Positions 47,601 through 58,074 are shown, numbered from the stretch's first letter. The stretch: DNA of 64,000 bases from Oscheius tipulae (GCA_037178975.1 JASJZH010000005.1:2914001-2978000), one strand, 5' to 3'. The notes: a model not told the origin generated them from the sequence alone. Numbers and translations: made by a program.

Positions 47601-48037
47601 TTAAAATATTCCCATTTTCTAGGTCGGAGACTGGCACCGAACTTTCCCCTCCTGGGAGCGCTGTCTAGCCGTCTACATCGGAGCCGCGGCCATGTTCGGC
47701 TTGAGCAAGCGCCTCAAAAAACGCCATAATATCGAGGACGAGCGTCTAGCCCTGAAAGAAGCCTGTAACAAGTGGACAGAGGCCATTGGACCCTCGCGCA
47801 AGTTTATGGGCGGCGACCAGCCCAATCTGGCCGATCTCGTAAGTTTTTTTTTTGTTAATTTTTAAGAAAAAAGCATCTTAGGCCCTGTACGGCTCGATGA
47901 ACTCATTCTACGGCACAAGAGCTTTCAAGGAGGTCATCGCGAACGGCGGCCGCATTGCTGACTGGTTCTCCGCGACGGACAAACTCGTCAAGGAGAATGC
48001 TGGCCGGAAACAACTTGAAAAGCGTTTCAAACACTAA
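44638..48037 (+). CDS. Microsomal prostaglandin E synthase 2-like protein (PTGES2 family)
   Basis: This is a glutathione/thioredoxin-fold membrane-associated protein; vertebrate mPGES-2 converts PGH2 to PGE2. Exons 44638-44814, 45308-45382, 45429-45590, 45631-45797, 45838-45949, 47623-47838 and 47882-48037 join in phase to give 354 residues. The N-terminus is a hydrophobic/basic anchor-like segment. The thioredoxin-like domain has LRLYQYETCPFC with the CPFC redox motif. It continues with YEVVEVNPVTRKQI, KKVPIV and ESSLLISQL, typical of the GST-N fold. The all-helical GST-C part includes EREWREWVDNH, the RTWEESLETF helix, SKRLKKRHN and GGDQPNLADLALYG. Intron 5 (45950-47622) holds a large foldback element. 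A poly(A) signal AATAAA lies at 48048-48053. Confidence 0.9.
46378..47330. mobile_element. Foldback (long inverted-repeat) element in mPGES-2-like intron
   Basis: Left arm about 46378-46740 and right arm about 46972-47330 are near-perfect inverted copies. They begin ctagggaatgtttttagttg and end with its complement. Differences are confined to a T-run length and a few bases near the loop. The loop of about 230 bp carries a copy of the ctacaaagttgtag repeat (46846-46903). Each arm contains a tRNA-like segment (gtggtgcagcgcc and ggttcgaatcc). A 3-bp TTA flanks both ends, a possible target duplication. The flanking DNA is itself a dispersed repeat (compare 10485-10710). No transposase is encoded. 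Confidence 0.75.
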
Positions 48038-48047
48038 TGTTTTATCC

Positions 48048-48053
48048 AATAAA
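48048..48053 (+). terminator. AATAAA poly(A) signal of the mPGES-2-like gene
   Basis: aataaa lies 10 nt after the stop codon. Confidence 0.75.
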
Positions 48054-48639
48054 AGAAGAAAAAGCACTTAGAAATTGGTTAGGACCCCCTCGTTAGATCT
48101 TGTTATTGTTACCCAGATCGTTGGCTCAAAACACCATTCTTTTCTCCCTCAAACTTTAAAACTTGTTCTCCCCTTTTTTTCGTCATCTTTGTGGAGTAAA
48201 TTCGTTGTTTGTTATCTTCGAAAAACGATAGAAAAAGTCATTTAGAGCAACCAAATAAATACAAGGAAGATAAAGATATAAATGGACGGAAAACACGCTA
48301 CCAGAAATCTACTGGACCAGAACACGAGTCTTGAGACGGTGTATCGCGAACTGGGTCATTGTCTGGCGATACTTTGAACTGAAAAACGCGGAAACGGTAT
48401 CTGTAGCTTTTTTCAAAGCAGACTAACATGCAAAGACTCCTCGACCAGCAGCCGTATCTGGTAATAGAAAATAAACAATGTTTAGTTCCTTATAAGTAGT
48501 GATGTGGTATCGGGTTTTCCCCTAACTGGCTTTGGCCAAATGAACCCTTTTTAAAGTACAACTGGGTAGGTCTGTGTTGCTGCTCACTGAAGCCTACTTC
48601 ATCAATTTCCTCAATTGCCAGTCGATGGACATTGAGTCT

Positions 48640-49370
48640 GTTCAAGAAAGATATTAACTGGCGGCATACTGAAATTTGGTAATAGTTCGGCAGGTGGCCC
48701 CGTTCATTCAAACGGGATTTCGCGCACTTTTTCTTTTTGGCGGGTTTTGAATTTTCTTCGCGATTTTGATATTCTCCCCTGTTCTTCATCATTTTCTGCT
48801 AGGATCTAACGTTTTCTCCTCTTCAAAATAATATTTCGAGGCAAAATAGAGCACGTATACAGATTAAAGTGAAAAGAATAAGAACGTTTGAATAATTCCT
48901 TCCGACGGACCCAGGGTAGTGTATCGACTTATCCGAATAGTTTCCATGGATTAAGGCCCCTGGCTCTTTGGAATGTACTCTCGCAGTACAAATGAATGTA
49001 GAGTCTTCTGGGTCGAGGACCGTACGGCTGCGACTCTGATCCCGATAATCAAGAAGTAAATTGCTCCGGGAAGCATTATCTACTCCGATGAATGGAAGCC
49101 ATACCGTCAGACTGTTCATCACGGCTACGTCCACCGAGCCGTGAACTCCCAGAATTTACGCGATACCAATACTTTTATTATCCTCCTACTGTTTTTGAAA
49201 TAAAAAAAGAGAAAATAGGAGAGAAGGCGGAAAACACCAAAAAAATGACGAAGAACAGCGGAGGATATCAAGATGTGAAGGAAATTCAAAACCCGCCAAA
49301 AAGAAAAAGTGCGCGAAAATCCGTTTGAACGAACGGGGCCACCTGCCGAACTATTACCTGAAATTTTTGC
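48640..49370. repeat. Inverted pair of a diverged dispersed repeat
   Basis: The minus-strand segment 48790-48640 and plus-strand segment 49243-49370 are similar copies. Both contain aaaacccgccaaaaagaaaa agtgcgcgaaa, then gaacggggccacctgccgaa and ctattacc. A further short match (cagtatgccgc) occurs near 49599. No coding function is evident in this 48054-49804 region. Confidence 0.5.
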
Positions 49371-49804
49371 TCGCGTGACCCGCCGTGCCAGTACTTGAAC
49401 ATTTGACGGCGGATTTCACCGATTTTTTTTAATGAATTTTTTGCTTATCAGTCTTTTTTTGGTGTCATTTGTTATATTTGAAAACAACCGTAAAAAAGGT
49501 GAGAAAATCGGCGAGAAGAATAAGAAATCTATGGAAAATCTACCGCTGCCAAATATTAAAGGATTGGTACAACGGGTCCTGCGTGGAAAAATCCCACAGT
49601 ATGCCGCTAGTCAATATCACTCCTGAACAGGCAATACATCTCTTTTGCAATGCTATTTTGACCATACTAGGGCCCAAATAGGTGTCCAAAACGTCCTTAC
49701 CCGGCAAACATCCGTTAGGATACAAAGAACTTTGATTCTCGTACTTTTCTTTCTAATCTCTTTGCTACGAAACTATTTGTTATGTTCAGCTACAAAAGAC
49801 GAAA

Positions 49805-51460
49805 ATGCTAGTCCAGGGAGTGGTCGTCCGAAGCGGTACGGACGAGAAGAAGGGACGCGACTACCTCGTCCTCTGGTCGCCGAAATACAATCATTCCTAC
49901 ATTTACAAGGGTCACACGAGCGACGAGGAGTGGGATGAGGTATTTTCTTATTCTTTCTTGCAAACATGGCGCACTTTAGGCCATGACCTGCGACTGGAGA
50001 GAGTTCGAAGTCAACGAAATTCCTCTCTTGGGCCCGGAAGGAATCCTGTCAGTTTTTGCCACAAATTTCTTGAGAACAATAGTGTTCAGAACTCAGGCCC
50101 GCAATCTCCGCCGCGTCTACGGAGAAAGATCAAAAAATCCATGTACAACAATCGACTCCTCGTACAAGGATGTCAAGTCGCTGCGAAGTGTCAAGTCTTT
50201 CGTCAAGTATGAGCACACGATCAAGGCTTGTTGCTATTTTTTTGAAGTAGATAAAATGTTTTAAGTTTCGAGATACGTTCACTATTCACGGACTGAGCGA
50301 TCGCAGTGTTAGAGGAGAATTCATTGAAAACGCCAAAATTAGTCCGGCCGATGTGGGACAGCTGAAGAAGTTCGGTGTGCTGAAATTCGAGGTGGGTGAA
50401 CTTTTTATGTGGTCTTTTTATTTGTGATAGTCATTTTGATGTGAAGAGCCATTTGCATCAGTAGCCTAGTGGTTGGAACGTCGGATTGTTGCTGGAGCGA
50501 CTCGAGTTCAGCCCGCAGACAATGCTTTCCATGTTTGAACGCTGTTAACCGTTGGGACGTTGTTTGCGTCACCGAAGCAGGCCCACAAACGACCCACAGC
50601 TATAGTCCATTTTTCAACGAATAGCGGCAGTGAGCTAATTTTTTAAAGGTTTTTCGAAAACGAAAATTCGGGTCCCATCACAGACCTCGAAAATTGCGGC
50701 GCGAATTCAAAAATTCTTCGACATTTCCAACTTTGCTTATTTTCATATTTTTTCCGTTTCTGGACATTTTTGTTGATATTTGAAAAGCTCCAACCAACTT
50801 GTTGTTATAGAAAAAATACTGCGGAAATCCAGTACTGGACACAATGGTATTTGTCTTAATCCTTCAGCGAAGCCTACGTCGGCGATGCATCCATGGCGCA
50901 ATGCCAGGTTGCGTGGTCTACGGAACTCGGGGTTGGGAGTTCGGATCACTGGCTGAAAAATTTATTTGGCTTACTGCCGCTATTCGTTGGAAATGCACTA
51001 TACAAAAAAACTCGTAGAATTGTTCCAGGCCGTCGCACTTCTCGACTACGTGGCCCAGGCCAATAATCCATTTCCCTGGAGCATTATGTTCTATATCTAC
51101 GAGGCCAAGGAGCTTTCTCTACACGGATTCGTCAGTTTTAGATTCTTCTCCTACTAACACTCAATTTTTAGCTGGCCAAGAAGGGACATTTGCGCCACGG
51201 ACGAGGCGGCGTTCTCGTGGAAGCTGATAAGGCTCTGATTCCCCCGGATACGCTAAGACTCGCAAAGGTGAGCAAACCGAGCTTTTTCTTCGTGCCTCCG
51301 ATGCCTCCGGTCAAGGTACGCAGCTTGTTTTGGTCTTTTAACAAATCTTTTCCTCCAGAAAGCTTTCCAGGAGCGGCCGAAACCCATGGAGCAGCCGAGA
51401 TTCTTCCAGCAGCCTGCTGAACAGCCGAGGGCCAATCCTTTCAAAAAGCCGAGAAGCTAA
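49805..51460 (+). CDS. Orphan protein of 254 residues
   Basis: I do not recognise the family. Exons 49805-49939, 49980-50047, 50090-50225, 50266-50391, 51029-51130, 51172-51267 and 51359-51460 join in phase. The product starts MLVQGVVVRSGTDEKKGRDY, includes YLVLWSPKYNHSYIY, and DWREFEVNEIPLLGPEG. A mid-part FRDTFTIHGLSDRSVRGEF follows. Later come LDYVAQANNPFPWSIMFYIY and a basic Pro/Gln-rich tail ending NPFKKPRS. It has no signal peptide or membrane segment. The third intron would use a GC donor (gc at 50226-50227); this junction is the weakest. The start follows a ttcag acceptor at about 49787-49791. The long intron 50392-51028 contains an inverted-repeat element and tRNA-like sequences. Confidence 0.65.
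50460..50526 (+). repeat. tRNA-like relic in orphan-gene intron
   Basis: gtagcctagtggttggaacg is followed by gactcgagttcagcccgcag, A-box- and B-box-like segments in tRNA order, but the stems are incomplete. Confidence 0.35.
50594..51003. mobile_element. MITE-like element with ~35-bp inverted repeats
   Basis: 50594-50632 (catttttcaacgaatagcgg cagtgagc) is mirrored by 50969-51003 (gcttactgccgctattcgtt ggaaatgc). The roughly 410-bp element lies within an intron and carries a tRNA-like segment near 50895-50950. No transposase is visible. Confidence 0.5.
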
Positions 51461-51529
51461 GAAGCGAGAAGATTTTCATGGTAAAGCTCCTTACCAGTAC
51501 GCAAAAGTAAACTTGCTCCTAAGGCTCAA

Positions 51530-52490
51530 TTATTGGCTATCTTTTCCGATAGTACTGTCTATCGTAAGAATGATGATATTGCTAATGCTTTTGCCTCTTA
51601 TTTTGAGTCGGTTTTTGTGATAATCGCACACCAGAAATTAATGTTGGCCACTTCAGTGATCAAATTCTCTCTACTTTCACTATTTTCCCCTTCGACATTA
51701 TTGGTAAAGGTAGATCTATAAAGTCGAGCTGTTCTGTCACTGCCGATCAAACACTACAGCTGGTCTTTAAAAAATGCCTTAATAATCTCGCAGTTCTTGC
51801 ATATATTTTTAACTTTTCCCTACGTCCGTCTGAATCAACCTTGATTTGGAAAAAAGCAATAGTTACAGCTATCCCTAAAAACAGTCCAGCTAATCATGTA
51901 AATGACTTTAGACCGATTTCTATAACGTTTACGTTCTGTAAGTTAATGAAAAAAATAGTTAAAAGACACTGACAAATGGATCAGAGTTAATAATGTCATT
52001 TCTAGGCAACAGTTTGGGTTTGAAGCTAAAAGTGATATTGACAATGCTTTGTGCCCTGATATCGCCGATTGGCAATATCAACTGGGTTCTAAAAAGAAAG
52101 TAGACGTGAATTACTTTGATATTAGAAAGATTTGTGACACAGTAAACTATGCTATTCTTGAATTATTGAAAACCTATAAAATCAGAGGAAATTTATTCGG
52201 TCGCTCTGTTCTGGAAGAAGTCCAGCATCACGTATGTCGATAAATTCGTAGTGCACCTACTCTGGCAGGGGGTAGATTTTCTTCGACCCAGAGAGGTGTA
52301 ATTGTAATAGCTCTCAGAGCAGAGTTTCTGCTAAACATCCCGGTATTTGGGCACAATCTCGAGTGTTTCAAACTTTATTATTCCTGTAATTCCTGAAATC
52401 CTTTGCTACTCTCCAATCCCTTTCCCCATCAACTGTATATAACCAATGTTTGATCCATCTGGACAAATGAATATTCTAATCTAATCTAAC
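51530..52490 (+). pseudogene. Degenerate non-LTR reverse transcriptase fragment
   Basis: Broken frames in order resemble a CR1/Jockey-type LINE. Recognisable pieces are IANAFASYFESVF, then ESTLIWKKAIVTAIPKN with NDFRPISITFTFCKLMKK (RT motifs 1-2), then QQFGFEAK and DIRKICDTVNYAIL. Stops and frameshifts separate the pieces. The end carries a short tattc-taatctaatctaa run, typical of LINE 3' tails. Confidence 0.65.
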
Positions 52491-52809
52491 TGTTCGTCGA
52501 GGAACTGGAAGGAGATTACGGAAGTCCGAGGATTCCTGAAATGGGGGTCAGAAATATTTTGTATTTTCTCATTTGTCACATATGATCATCATTCTTGTCG
52601 TAGCGTGCACTCCGTCTAGATTAGAGTTGGGCGAACAACGAAATTTTACCCGAACAGGCATTTACATTTTTCGGTCCGAACCGAACAGCGCACTTTTAGT
52701 TTGGCATGCGAACCGTACACCAACTGTTGGGGTCCCTGATATTCTAGTTAGACCCGTAATATTTACTAAGCCCTATCCATATACTTGGAGCAACATCCTC
52801 CCAACGAAG

Positions 52810-52936
52810 CTATCTCCCAAACTGACTCGATTTAGCTTGACTTGCCAACAATTAGTGTGCGCACAAAATAGTGCTCACTAATTGGCAATATTGGCTTCAG
52901 ACAGACAGACAGAGACGCGAGGACATTTTAAACTAG
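52810..52936. repeat. Dispersed hairpin repeat, copy 1
   Basis: tatctcccaaactgactcg ... ttgccaacaattagtgtgcg ... ctcactaattggcaatattg ... gaggacattttaaactagat closely matches 63300-63422. attagtg...cactaat arms make an imperfect hairpin. The RTE-type LINE starts directly downstream. Confidence 0.6.
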
Positions 52937-55900
52937 ATTAAACTTCAGATGTCGTCTTTTGTTTTCTTTGATTAGTAGAAGGTTGTTCCGGATCCGCTCT
53001 ACCAAGACGAAAACGAGCTACCAAGAAACAAGAGGCGACACCAATAGCAAGGCCGCCGGTCCACTCGCCAACCGCTACTGGAAGAAGAAAGCAGAGGATC
53101 CGTCTGAAGAATACCTGGGCAATACAGACGTACCCCGCCCATACAATCTGAAGTGCACCATGACTGCTACGTTCGACTGTGCCACGTTCAATGTCCGCTC
53201 ACTCCTGGGAAATACACGTCAAGTGGAACTGCAGGAAGCATTGAAAACTGTAAAATGGGATGTCATAGCTCTCAACGAACTGCGGCTTCGAGGGAAAGGG
53301 AGCGCTGAGTACCTGGAATCAAAAGATGTCCTTTTCTGGAGTGGACACTCGCAGATTTCGCAGCATGGAGTGGGGTTCCTGGTTCGAGAACAGTACGCCA
53401 ACGAAGCTGTATTCAATCCTCACTCTGCCAGATGTGCAACTTTGTCCCTGCCACACGAGAAGATCTACATGGTAGCAGGCTACGGACCAACATCCGCATC
53501 TACAGAGGAAGAATACGATGAATTTCTAGCCACACTCGACAACATGCTGACGCGTACTCCAAGAGGACACACTCCAATCCTTCTCGGAGACTTCAACGCA
53601 AAAGTCAGCCAGGACGATTCGAACAAGGACGTTGTGGGAATGGCTACGCTGCAGCAAGGAAACGACCGTGGGAAAGCCCTCGTTGAACTATGCCGAGCCC
53701 ACAATCTACGTCTCTGGAGTACTGTATTCGAAAAGCGATCTAAGAGGCTGTGGACATGGAGGAGCCCAAACGGAGCCACTCACAACCAAATCGACTTCAT
53801 AGCTGGAAGAAGATCCCTGTCAGTAAAAGACATCTCGATTCTCAACAGACTTGACTACAATTCGGACCATCGCATGATCAGGATGCAATTCTGGAACAAA
53901 ATCGCAAAGAAGGACAGGAGATTGCACTCTCGAAAAGCCAATTTGCGATTGATTCCATCTCTTTTCAAAAGGAATTTGCAGTTGGAAAGAAGCACTATAG
54001 TTCTCGGAGACAATCACAATGTGGAGAAGCAATACGAGAACTTGCGGAGTAAGCTGAAGACTGCAGCCCGAACGGCAATGCAAATCGACACTCTTCCACC
54101 ACGGGTTACAGCTGCAACGAAAATCCTCCTCCAATCACGACGGCTAGCAAGAGGCGATAACTCGGCGAACGGCAGAATCTCCTACTCCCTTCTCACTCAG
54201 CAAGCAAGGAGAGCTCTGAGAGACGATCTAGTGGCAAGGAAAGAAGTAGTTTTGCGACGAGCCGTTGAACAAGGAAGAAGCTTGAAAGATGCAGCGCTGA
54301 CCATTCGCACAACCAGAAATAGGATGATGGCTGCGAGAAACAACACCAATAACTACTCACAACGGGACACGGCCAAGAAATTCAAAGATTTCTTCGACAA
54401 CTTATACGCTGATCAGGGACCTATCCCTCAATCAGAAGTCAGGAACTTTGAGGGTCTTCCCCGTTTTGAGCCGGACGAGGTCATTCACGCCATCACTCAA
54501 CTTAGAAGATCAGGAGCCTCTGGTTCAGACGAAATATCACCTTCTATGCTGTTCCATGCGAGAGAAGAAGCCGGAATAGTAATCAGCAACATCCTGAATC
54601 ACCTTGTAGACGGAGGAACTGTGCCCAAGAAACTGACAGAAGCTATTGTCACTCTTCTTCACAAATCAGGAGATTCTGATGACCCGGCGAACTTCAGACC
54701 CATTTGCCTCTTACAATCCTGTGCTAAAGTGCTCTCTCGTGTACTAATGAGAAGAATGGAACGATGTCTGGCAGACCAAGAGGACGAATGGCAAACCGGC
54801 TTTCGAAAGGGATATTCTACGATTGACAATCTGCACTCCGTCAAGCAGATCATCGAGAAAAGCACAGAGCATAACCTCAAACTATGTTTGGGCTTTATCG
54901 ACTCAAAGAAGGCTTTCGACACCATTAGCTGGCAATCCACTTGGAATGCGCTCACAGAAATGGGTGTGCACTCCACTCTCATCCTGCTGCTCAGAAGGCT
55001 CTACGAATCTGGCTCCACATTCATTCTGATCAACGGTAACCGTGTTCCAGTTGATGTCAAAAGAGGAATGCGACAAGGTGATGTTCTCAGCCCGAAGCTC
55101 TTCAACGCAACACTAAGCCATGCCATCAACAAGATCGACTGGGTAGAAGGGATCAGAATCAATGGACAACAGCTAGCCACTCTCGGCTACGCGGACGACT
55201 TGGTACTCTTTTCCAGAAGCCGTCCGGGAATGGAAAGGATGATGTGTAAACTGACCAATGCGATGAGAACGGTAGGACTGGAGATCAACACAAAGAAGAC
55301 GGTGCTTATGTCAAACATCCAAAACAAGGCGCCACTCATGGTCAACGGCTCCAGCGTCAACTTTGTGGACAAGTTCATCTTCCTCGGATCGCAAATCTCC
55401 ATCCCACTCTCCGACTACGATGAGATCAGACGACGGATGGGTCAAGCGTTTGGAGCTTTCAACAAAGTGACCAGTCTACTAACATGCCGTCTACTCCCAA
55501 TGGCGAAGCGAAGGCAGCTGTTCGAGTCTTACGTCACTCCGGTAGCATTGTACGGAGCAGAAAGCTGGTCTTTAAGAGAAGCTGAGAAGAACTACATCGA
55601 GGTTTGCCAAAGAAGAATGGAGAGAAGAATGATCGGGATAACCACCCTCGACAGATGGACGAACCAAAGGACCAGAGAAAGAACGAAGCTGACTGATTGG
55701 AGGAAAAAGGCACTCGCGATGAAGCTTCGCTGGGCCGAGAAGACGATAAAGATGGAACCAAACCGTTGGACCAAAATAACGACCGAATGGATCCCTTTCG
55801 AGAGTCGAAGACAGAGAGGTAGACAACGTCTACGATGGGTCGACGAAGTGCAGCAGACAATAGGACACACATGGTGGAGAAAAACTGCGCAAGAATGGCA

Positions 55901-55969
55901 CAACATCAGATCTGCACTCGTTACAAACGTGATAAATGCAATAAATTAAATTAAATTAAACTTCAGATG
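52937..55969 (+). mobile_element. RTE-type LINE, apparently full-length, with target-site duplication
   Basis: A 15-bp direct repeat, attaaacttcagatg, flanks the element at 52937-52951 and 55955-55969. The element itself spans about 52952-55954. The 3' end is a short (taaat)n tail with no long poly(A), as in the RTE clade. One long open frame fills the element. Features and size (about 3.0 kb) match RTE elements common in nematodes. Confidence 0.85.
52959..55949 (+). CDS. RTE-type LINE ORF: endonuclease and reverse transcriptase
   Basis: The open frame spans 996 codons without interruption. The first in-frame ATG with good context is at 53160, so translation may begin there. The N-terminal third is an APE-type endonuclease (FDCATFNVRSLLG, DVIALNELRL, GYGPTSAS, ILLGDFNAKVS, IDFIAGRR, NSDHRMI). 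The middle is a reverse transcriptase with NFRPICLLQSCAKVLSRVL, QTGFRKGYSTIDNL, GFIDSKKAFD (catalytic Asp), GMRQGDVLSPKLF and YADD (catalytic Asp pair). The C-terminal thumb region includes AESWSL and conserved Trp/Arg-rich sequence. All catalytic residues that I can locate are present and no stop or frameshift is seen. With the flanking target duplication this suggests a young insertion. It would be a nuclear/cytoplasmic retrotransposition protein with no host role implied. Confidence 0.88.
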   Translation: MFSLISRRLFRIRSTKTKTSYQETRGDTNSKAAGPLANRYWKKKAEDPSEEYLGNTDVPRPYNLKCTMTATFDCATFNVRSLLGNTRQVELQEALKTVKWDVIALNELRLRGKGSAEYLESKDVLFWSGHSQISQHGVGFLVREQYANEAVFNPHSARCATLSLPHEKIYMVAGYGPTSASTEEEYDEFLATLDNMLTRTPRGHTPILLGDFNAKVSQDDSNKDVVGMATLQQGNDRGKALVELCRAHNLRLWSTVFEKRSKRLWTWRSPNGATHNQIDFIAGRRSLSVKDISILNRLDYNSDHRMIRMQFWNKIAKKDRRLHSRKANLRLIPSLFKRNLQLERSTIVLGDNHNVEKQYENLRSKLKTAARTAMQIDTLPPRVTAATKILLQSRRLARGDNSANGRISYSLLTQQARRALRDDLVARKEVVLRRAVEQGRSLKDAALTIRTTRNRMMAARNNTNNYSQRDTAKKFKDFFDNLYADQGPIPQSEVRNFEGLPRFEPDEVIHAITQLRRSGASGSDEISPSMLFHAREEAGIVISNILNHLVDGGTVPKKLTEAIVTLLHKSGDSDDPANFRPICLLQSCAKVLSRVLMRRMERCLADQEDEWQTGFRKGYSTIDNLHSVKQIIEKSTEHNLKLCLGFIDSKKAFDTISWQSTWNALTEMGVHSTLILLLRRLYESGSTFILINGNRVPVDVKRGMRQGDVLSPKLFNATLSHAINKIDWVEGIRINGQQLATLGYADDLVLFSRSRPGMERMMCKLTNAMRTVGLEINTKKTVLMSNIQNKAPLMVNGSSVNFVDKFIFLGSQISIPLSDYDEIRRRMGQAFGAFNKVTSLLTCRLLPMAKRRQLFESYVTPVALYGAESWSLREAEKNYIEVCQRRMERRMIGITTLDRWTNQRTRERTKLTDWRKKALAMKLRWAEKTIKMEPNRWTKITTEWIPFESRRQRGRQRLRWVDEVQQTIGHTWWRKTAQEWHNIRSALVTNVINAIN

Positions 55970-56299
55970 CTAGTGCATATCTGGAGATAGAATTTATCGA
56001 CGAGTGGAATCATAATGCGTGGCCAAAGAACTTAAGTTGGAACTTTGATCTGTGTGTGACCGCGTATTATACTCAGACTGTGGAATACAGTCGTTAGTGC
56101 TCACATTAATTCACAAAAAAGCAAGATGGTGATATCCGTGGTTAATTTAAGCCTCAGACACGTGTTATACTATTTTTCAGGGAACCAGTTTTGAACTGTG
56201 TGCTGAGTGTTGAATGCTGAGCAAACAAAAAAATTGGGAGATTGCTCTGATTGAAAATGTAAACTTGGGTAACACTCCATTACAACAGAACATTTTTAT

Positions 56300-57125
56300 T
56301 CACTCGTTGCGAACACACCTGGTTTTATCAGTGAGTGCAGCAGGGCAGGATACTTTTCTAAAGTTCACACTCGGGTTGTCGGCGTTCTTGAACCAGTTGA
56401 AGCGCCAGTTACATCCGTCACGAAGAGCTGATGGAAGTTGAGAGCATTCACTTTGTGATCCGATTCCTCCATAACTTTGTCCCCATCCGTCTGCTGGAGA
56501 GTTCCATTGGGCTTGGCAACCATTGAAGTAGCCAACACCTCCGCCAGGAATCTGAAACTCTTTTAGCAATTAAGCACTTTTAAGGGAAATTTCAGTAAAG
56601 TTTTTGGTACTCTAACTTATTAGACGGATTAAAAGCGTTAGCTTAATCATTTTGAAACTGAACCCACTTGCAGGTCGAAATGGTTGTTGCCCAAGTCACC
56701 ACCAGTATTTGTAGCTTGCACAATCATCTTTTTACCTTGTACTGGCCCACTGGTAAAAGTTAACTCGTAACAGGCACAGCACCAGTCTCCTTCGCCCTTG
56801 CCTTGAATGCGGACAGCAGCAAACCCATAGGCGAGATTGTCGTTGACTGCCCATGGTTGTTGGGACGAGCACGAGTACGATCCACCACCGTTGCAGCCGG
56901 ATTGAGTATTTCCATTGTCGTTCAATGGATGGTTATTGACATCACAAGACTGAACTGGTCCTTGCTTGAGAGCTGCCTTCCCTGGCCATCCGCAGGAAGG
57001 CTTGCAGCAGTCCCTATGAAATAGTGGATTATACCCTGAAATGGAACTGACCAATATCTTGTTGTTCTGCCGGAATCAGCATCTGCGGCCAGCACCAAAA
57101 AACTCAGTACCAGAGCAAACTTCAT
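56300..57125 (-). CDS. GH45 endoglucanase (cellulase), copy 1
   Basis: This gene encodes a secreted glycoside hydrolase family 45 endo-beta-1,4-glucanase. Exons 57125-57052, 57013-56668 and 56551-56300 join in phase to give 223 residues. The N-terminus ([19 protein letters not shown]) is a signal peptide. The catalytic domain starts [17 protein letters not shown], whose Asp is the family's catalytic base. It continues with [43 protein letters not shown] (the HFD Asp is the catalytic acid) and [12 protein letters not shown], and closes [18 protein letters not shown]. All the cysteines expected for the fold seem present. There is no carbohydrate-binding module. Introns and eukaryotic signals argue against bacterial contamination. 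Animal GH45 genes are usually explained by ancient horizontal transfer. Confidence 0.92.
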
Positions 57126-58032
57126 GGCGAAAGAGTTGAGCCCGCTGCCGTTTCAATGGAACATCTACTTTTATATACGCTTTATGAGCAAATGGGCGTC
57201 GAAAACAAATACACAAGTCATCGATTTCTGCTTTCTCGCTGTTACACAATGTTTTCAAGTCACTTTCAGGGGCAGTCAAAAAGCTGAACCCGCAATTACT
57301 TTGCAAAGCAGATAATACTATTTTCGCGTTTTTAGATATTAAAGATTACACTGACACCGAATAACTCAGAAAGAAAACAATGAATCAAAAGTTTAGTTAT
57401 CACATAAAACAATGAAAAAGAGCGATAAATTCAATTTGGGTGGCTCAAAGTGCAATCCGCCCTGTTATCATCGGATTAAAGGTTAGCGGTGACAGGATGC
57501 CTCTAAACGACCGCCGTCATGTGAAGATAAATGGTCAGGTGGAAAGGAAAAGGTAGTTGAGTTATCATAAGCATTAGATCAAGATGCAGAAATGGGCATT
57601 TAAACTTGGAACTTCATCAATATATATGTTCTTTGTAATTTTAGATGGTTGGAAATAGTATTGCCAGGAACATTGACGCATTCGAGTGTTCATTAGTCAG
57701 CGATTCCACAAACTGGCTCTTAATAAGAATCCACTTCGTTCCTCGAACAAGAATGACAGCTGCTGGGCTTTTCATGTTTAAAGCCTTCTGGTATTAGTGT
57801 CAGCAGTTTGAAACATGAATGTTTAGTGAGAACTACCCAAATAGGAACTATTTTTTCATTGGAAGTATCCTGCCATTTGAACCCAACAAACATCGTTTGA
57901 CCAAGTTGTCACTGATCCTCCATGTTCAATACCAATCTTCAAACAGGAATATAGGGGCAACTGCTTAAGTAGTGAATCAGCATGGTATTTTCTAAGAAAA
58001 ATAGTTTGGCAGTATGGCACCAAAGTTTTCAG
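57126..58032. other. Intergenic region upstream of GH45 copy 1
   Basis: A/T-rich DNA between divergent genes. I see no open frame, repeat or structured element to report, apart from the TATA box of the next gene at 58033. Confidence 0.5.
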
Positions 58033-58039
58033 TATAAAA
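58033..58039 (+). promoter_or_regulatory. TATA box of the small secreted peptide gene
   Basis: tataaaa lies 42 nt before the start codon at 58075, a normal distance for a TATA-driven gene with a very short leader. Confidence 0.6.
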
Positions 58040-58074
58040 GCAGTGTCAGCAGGTTGTCAACGACATCTTGAACA

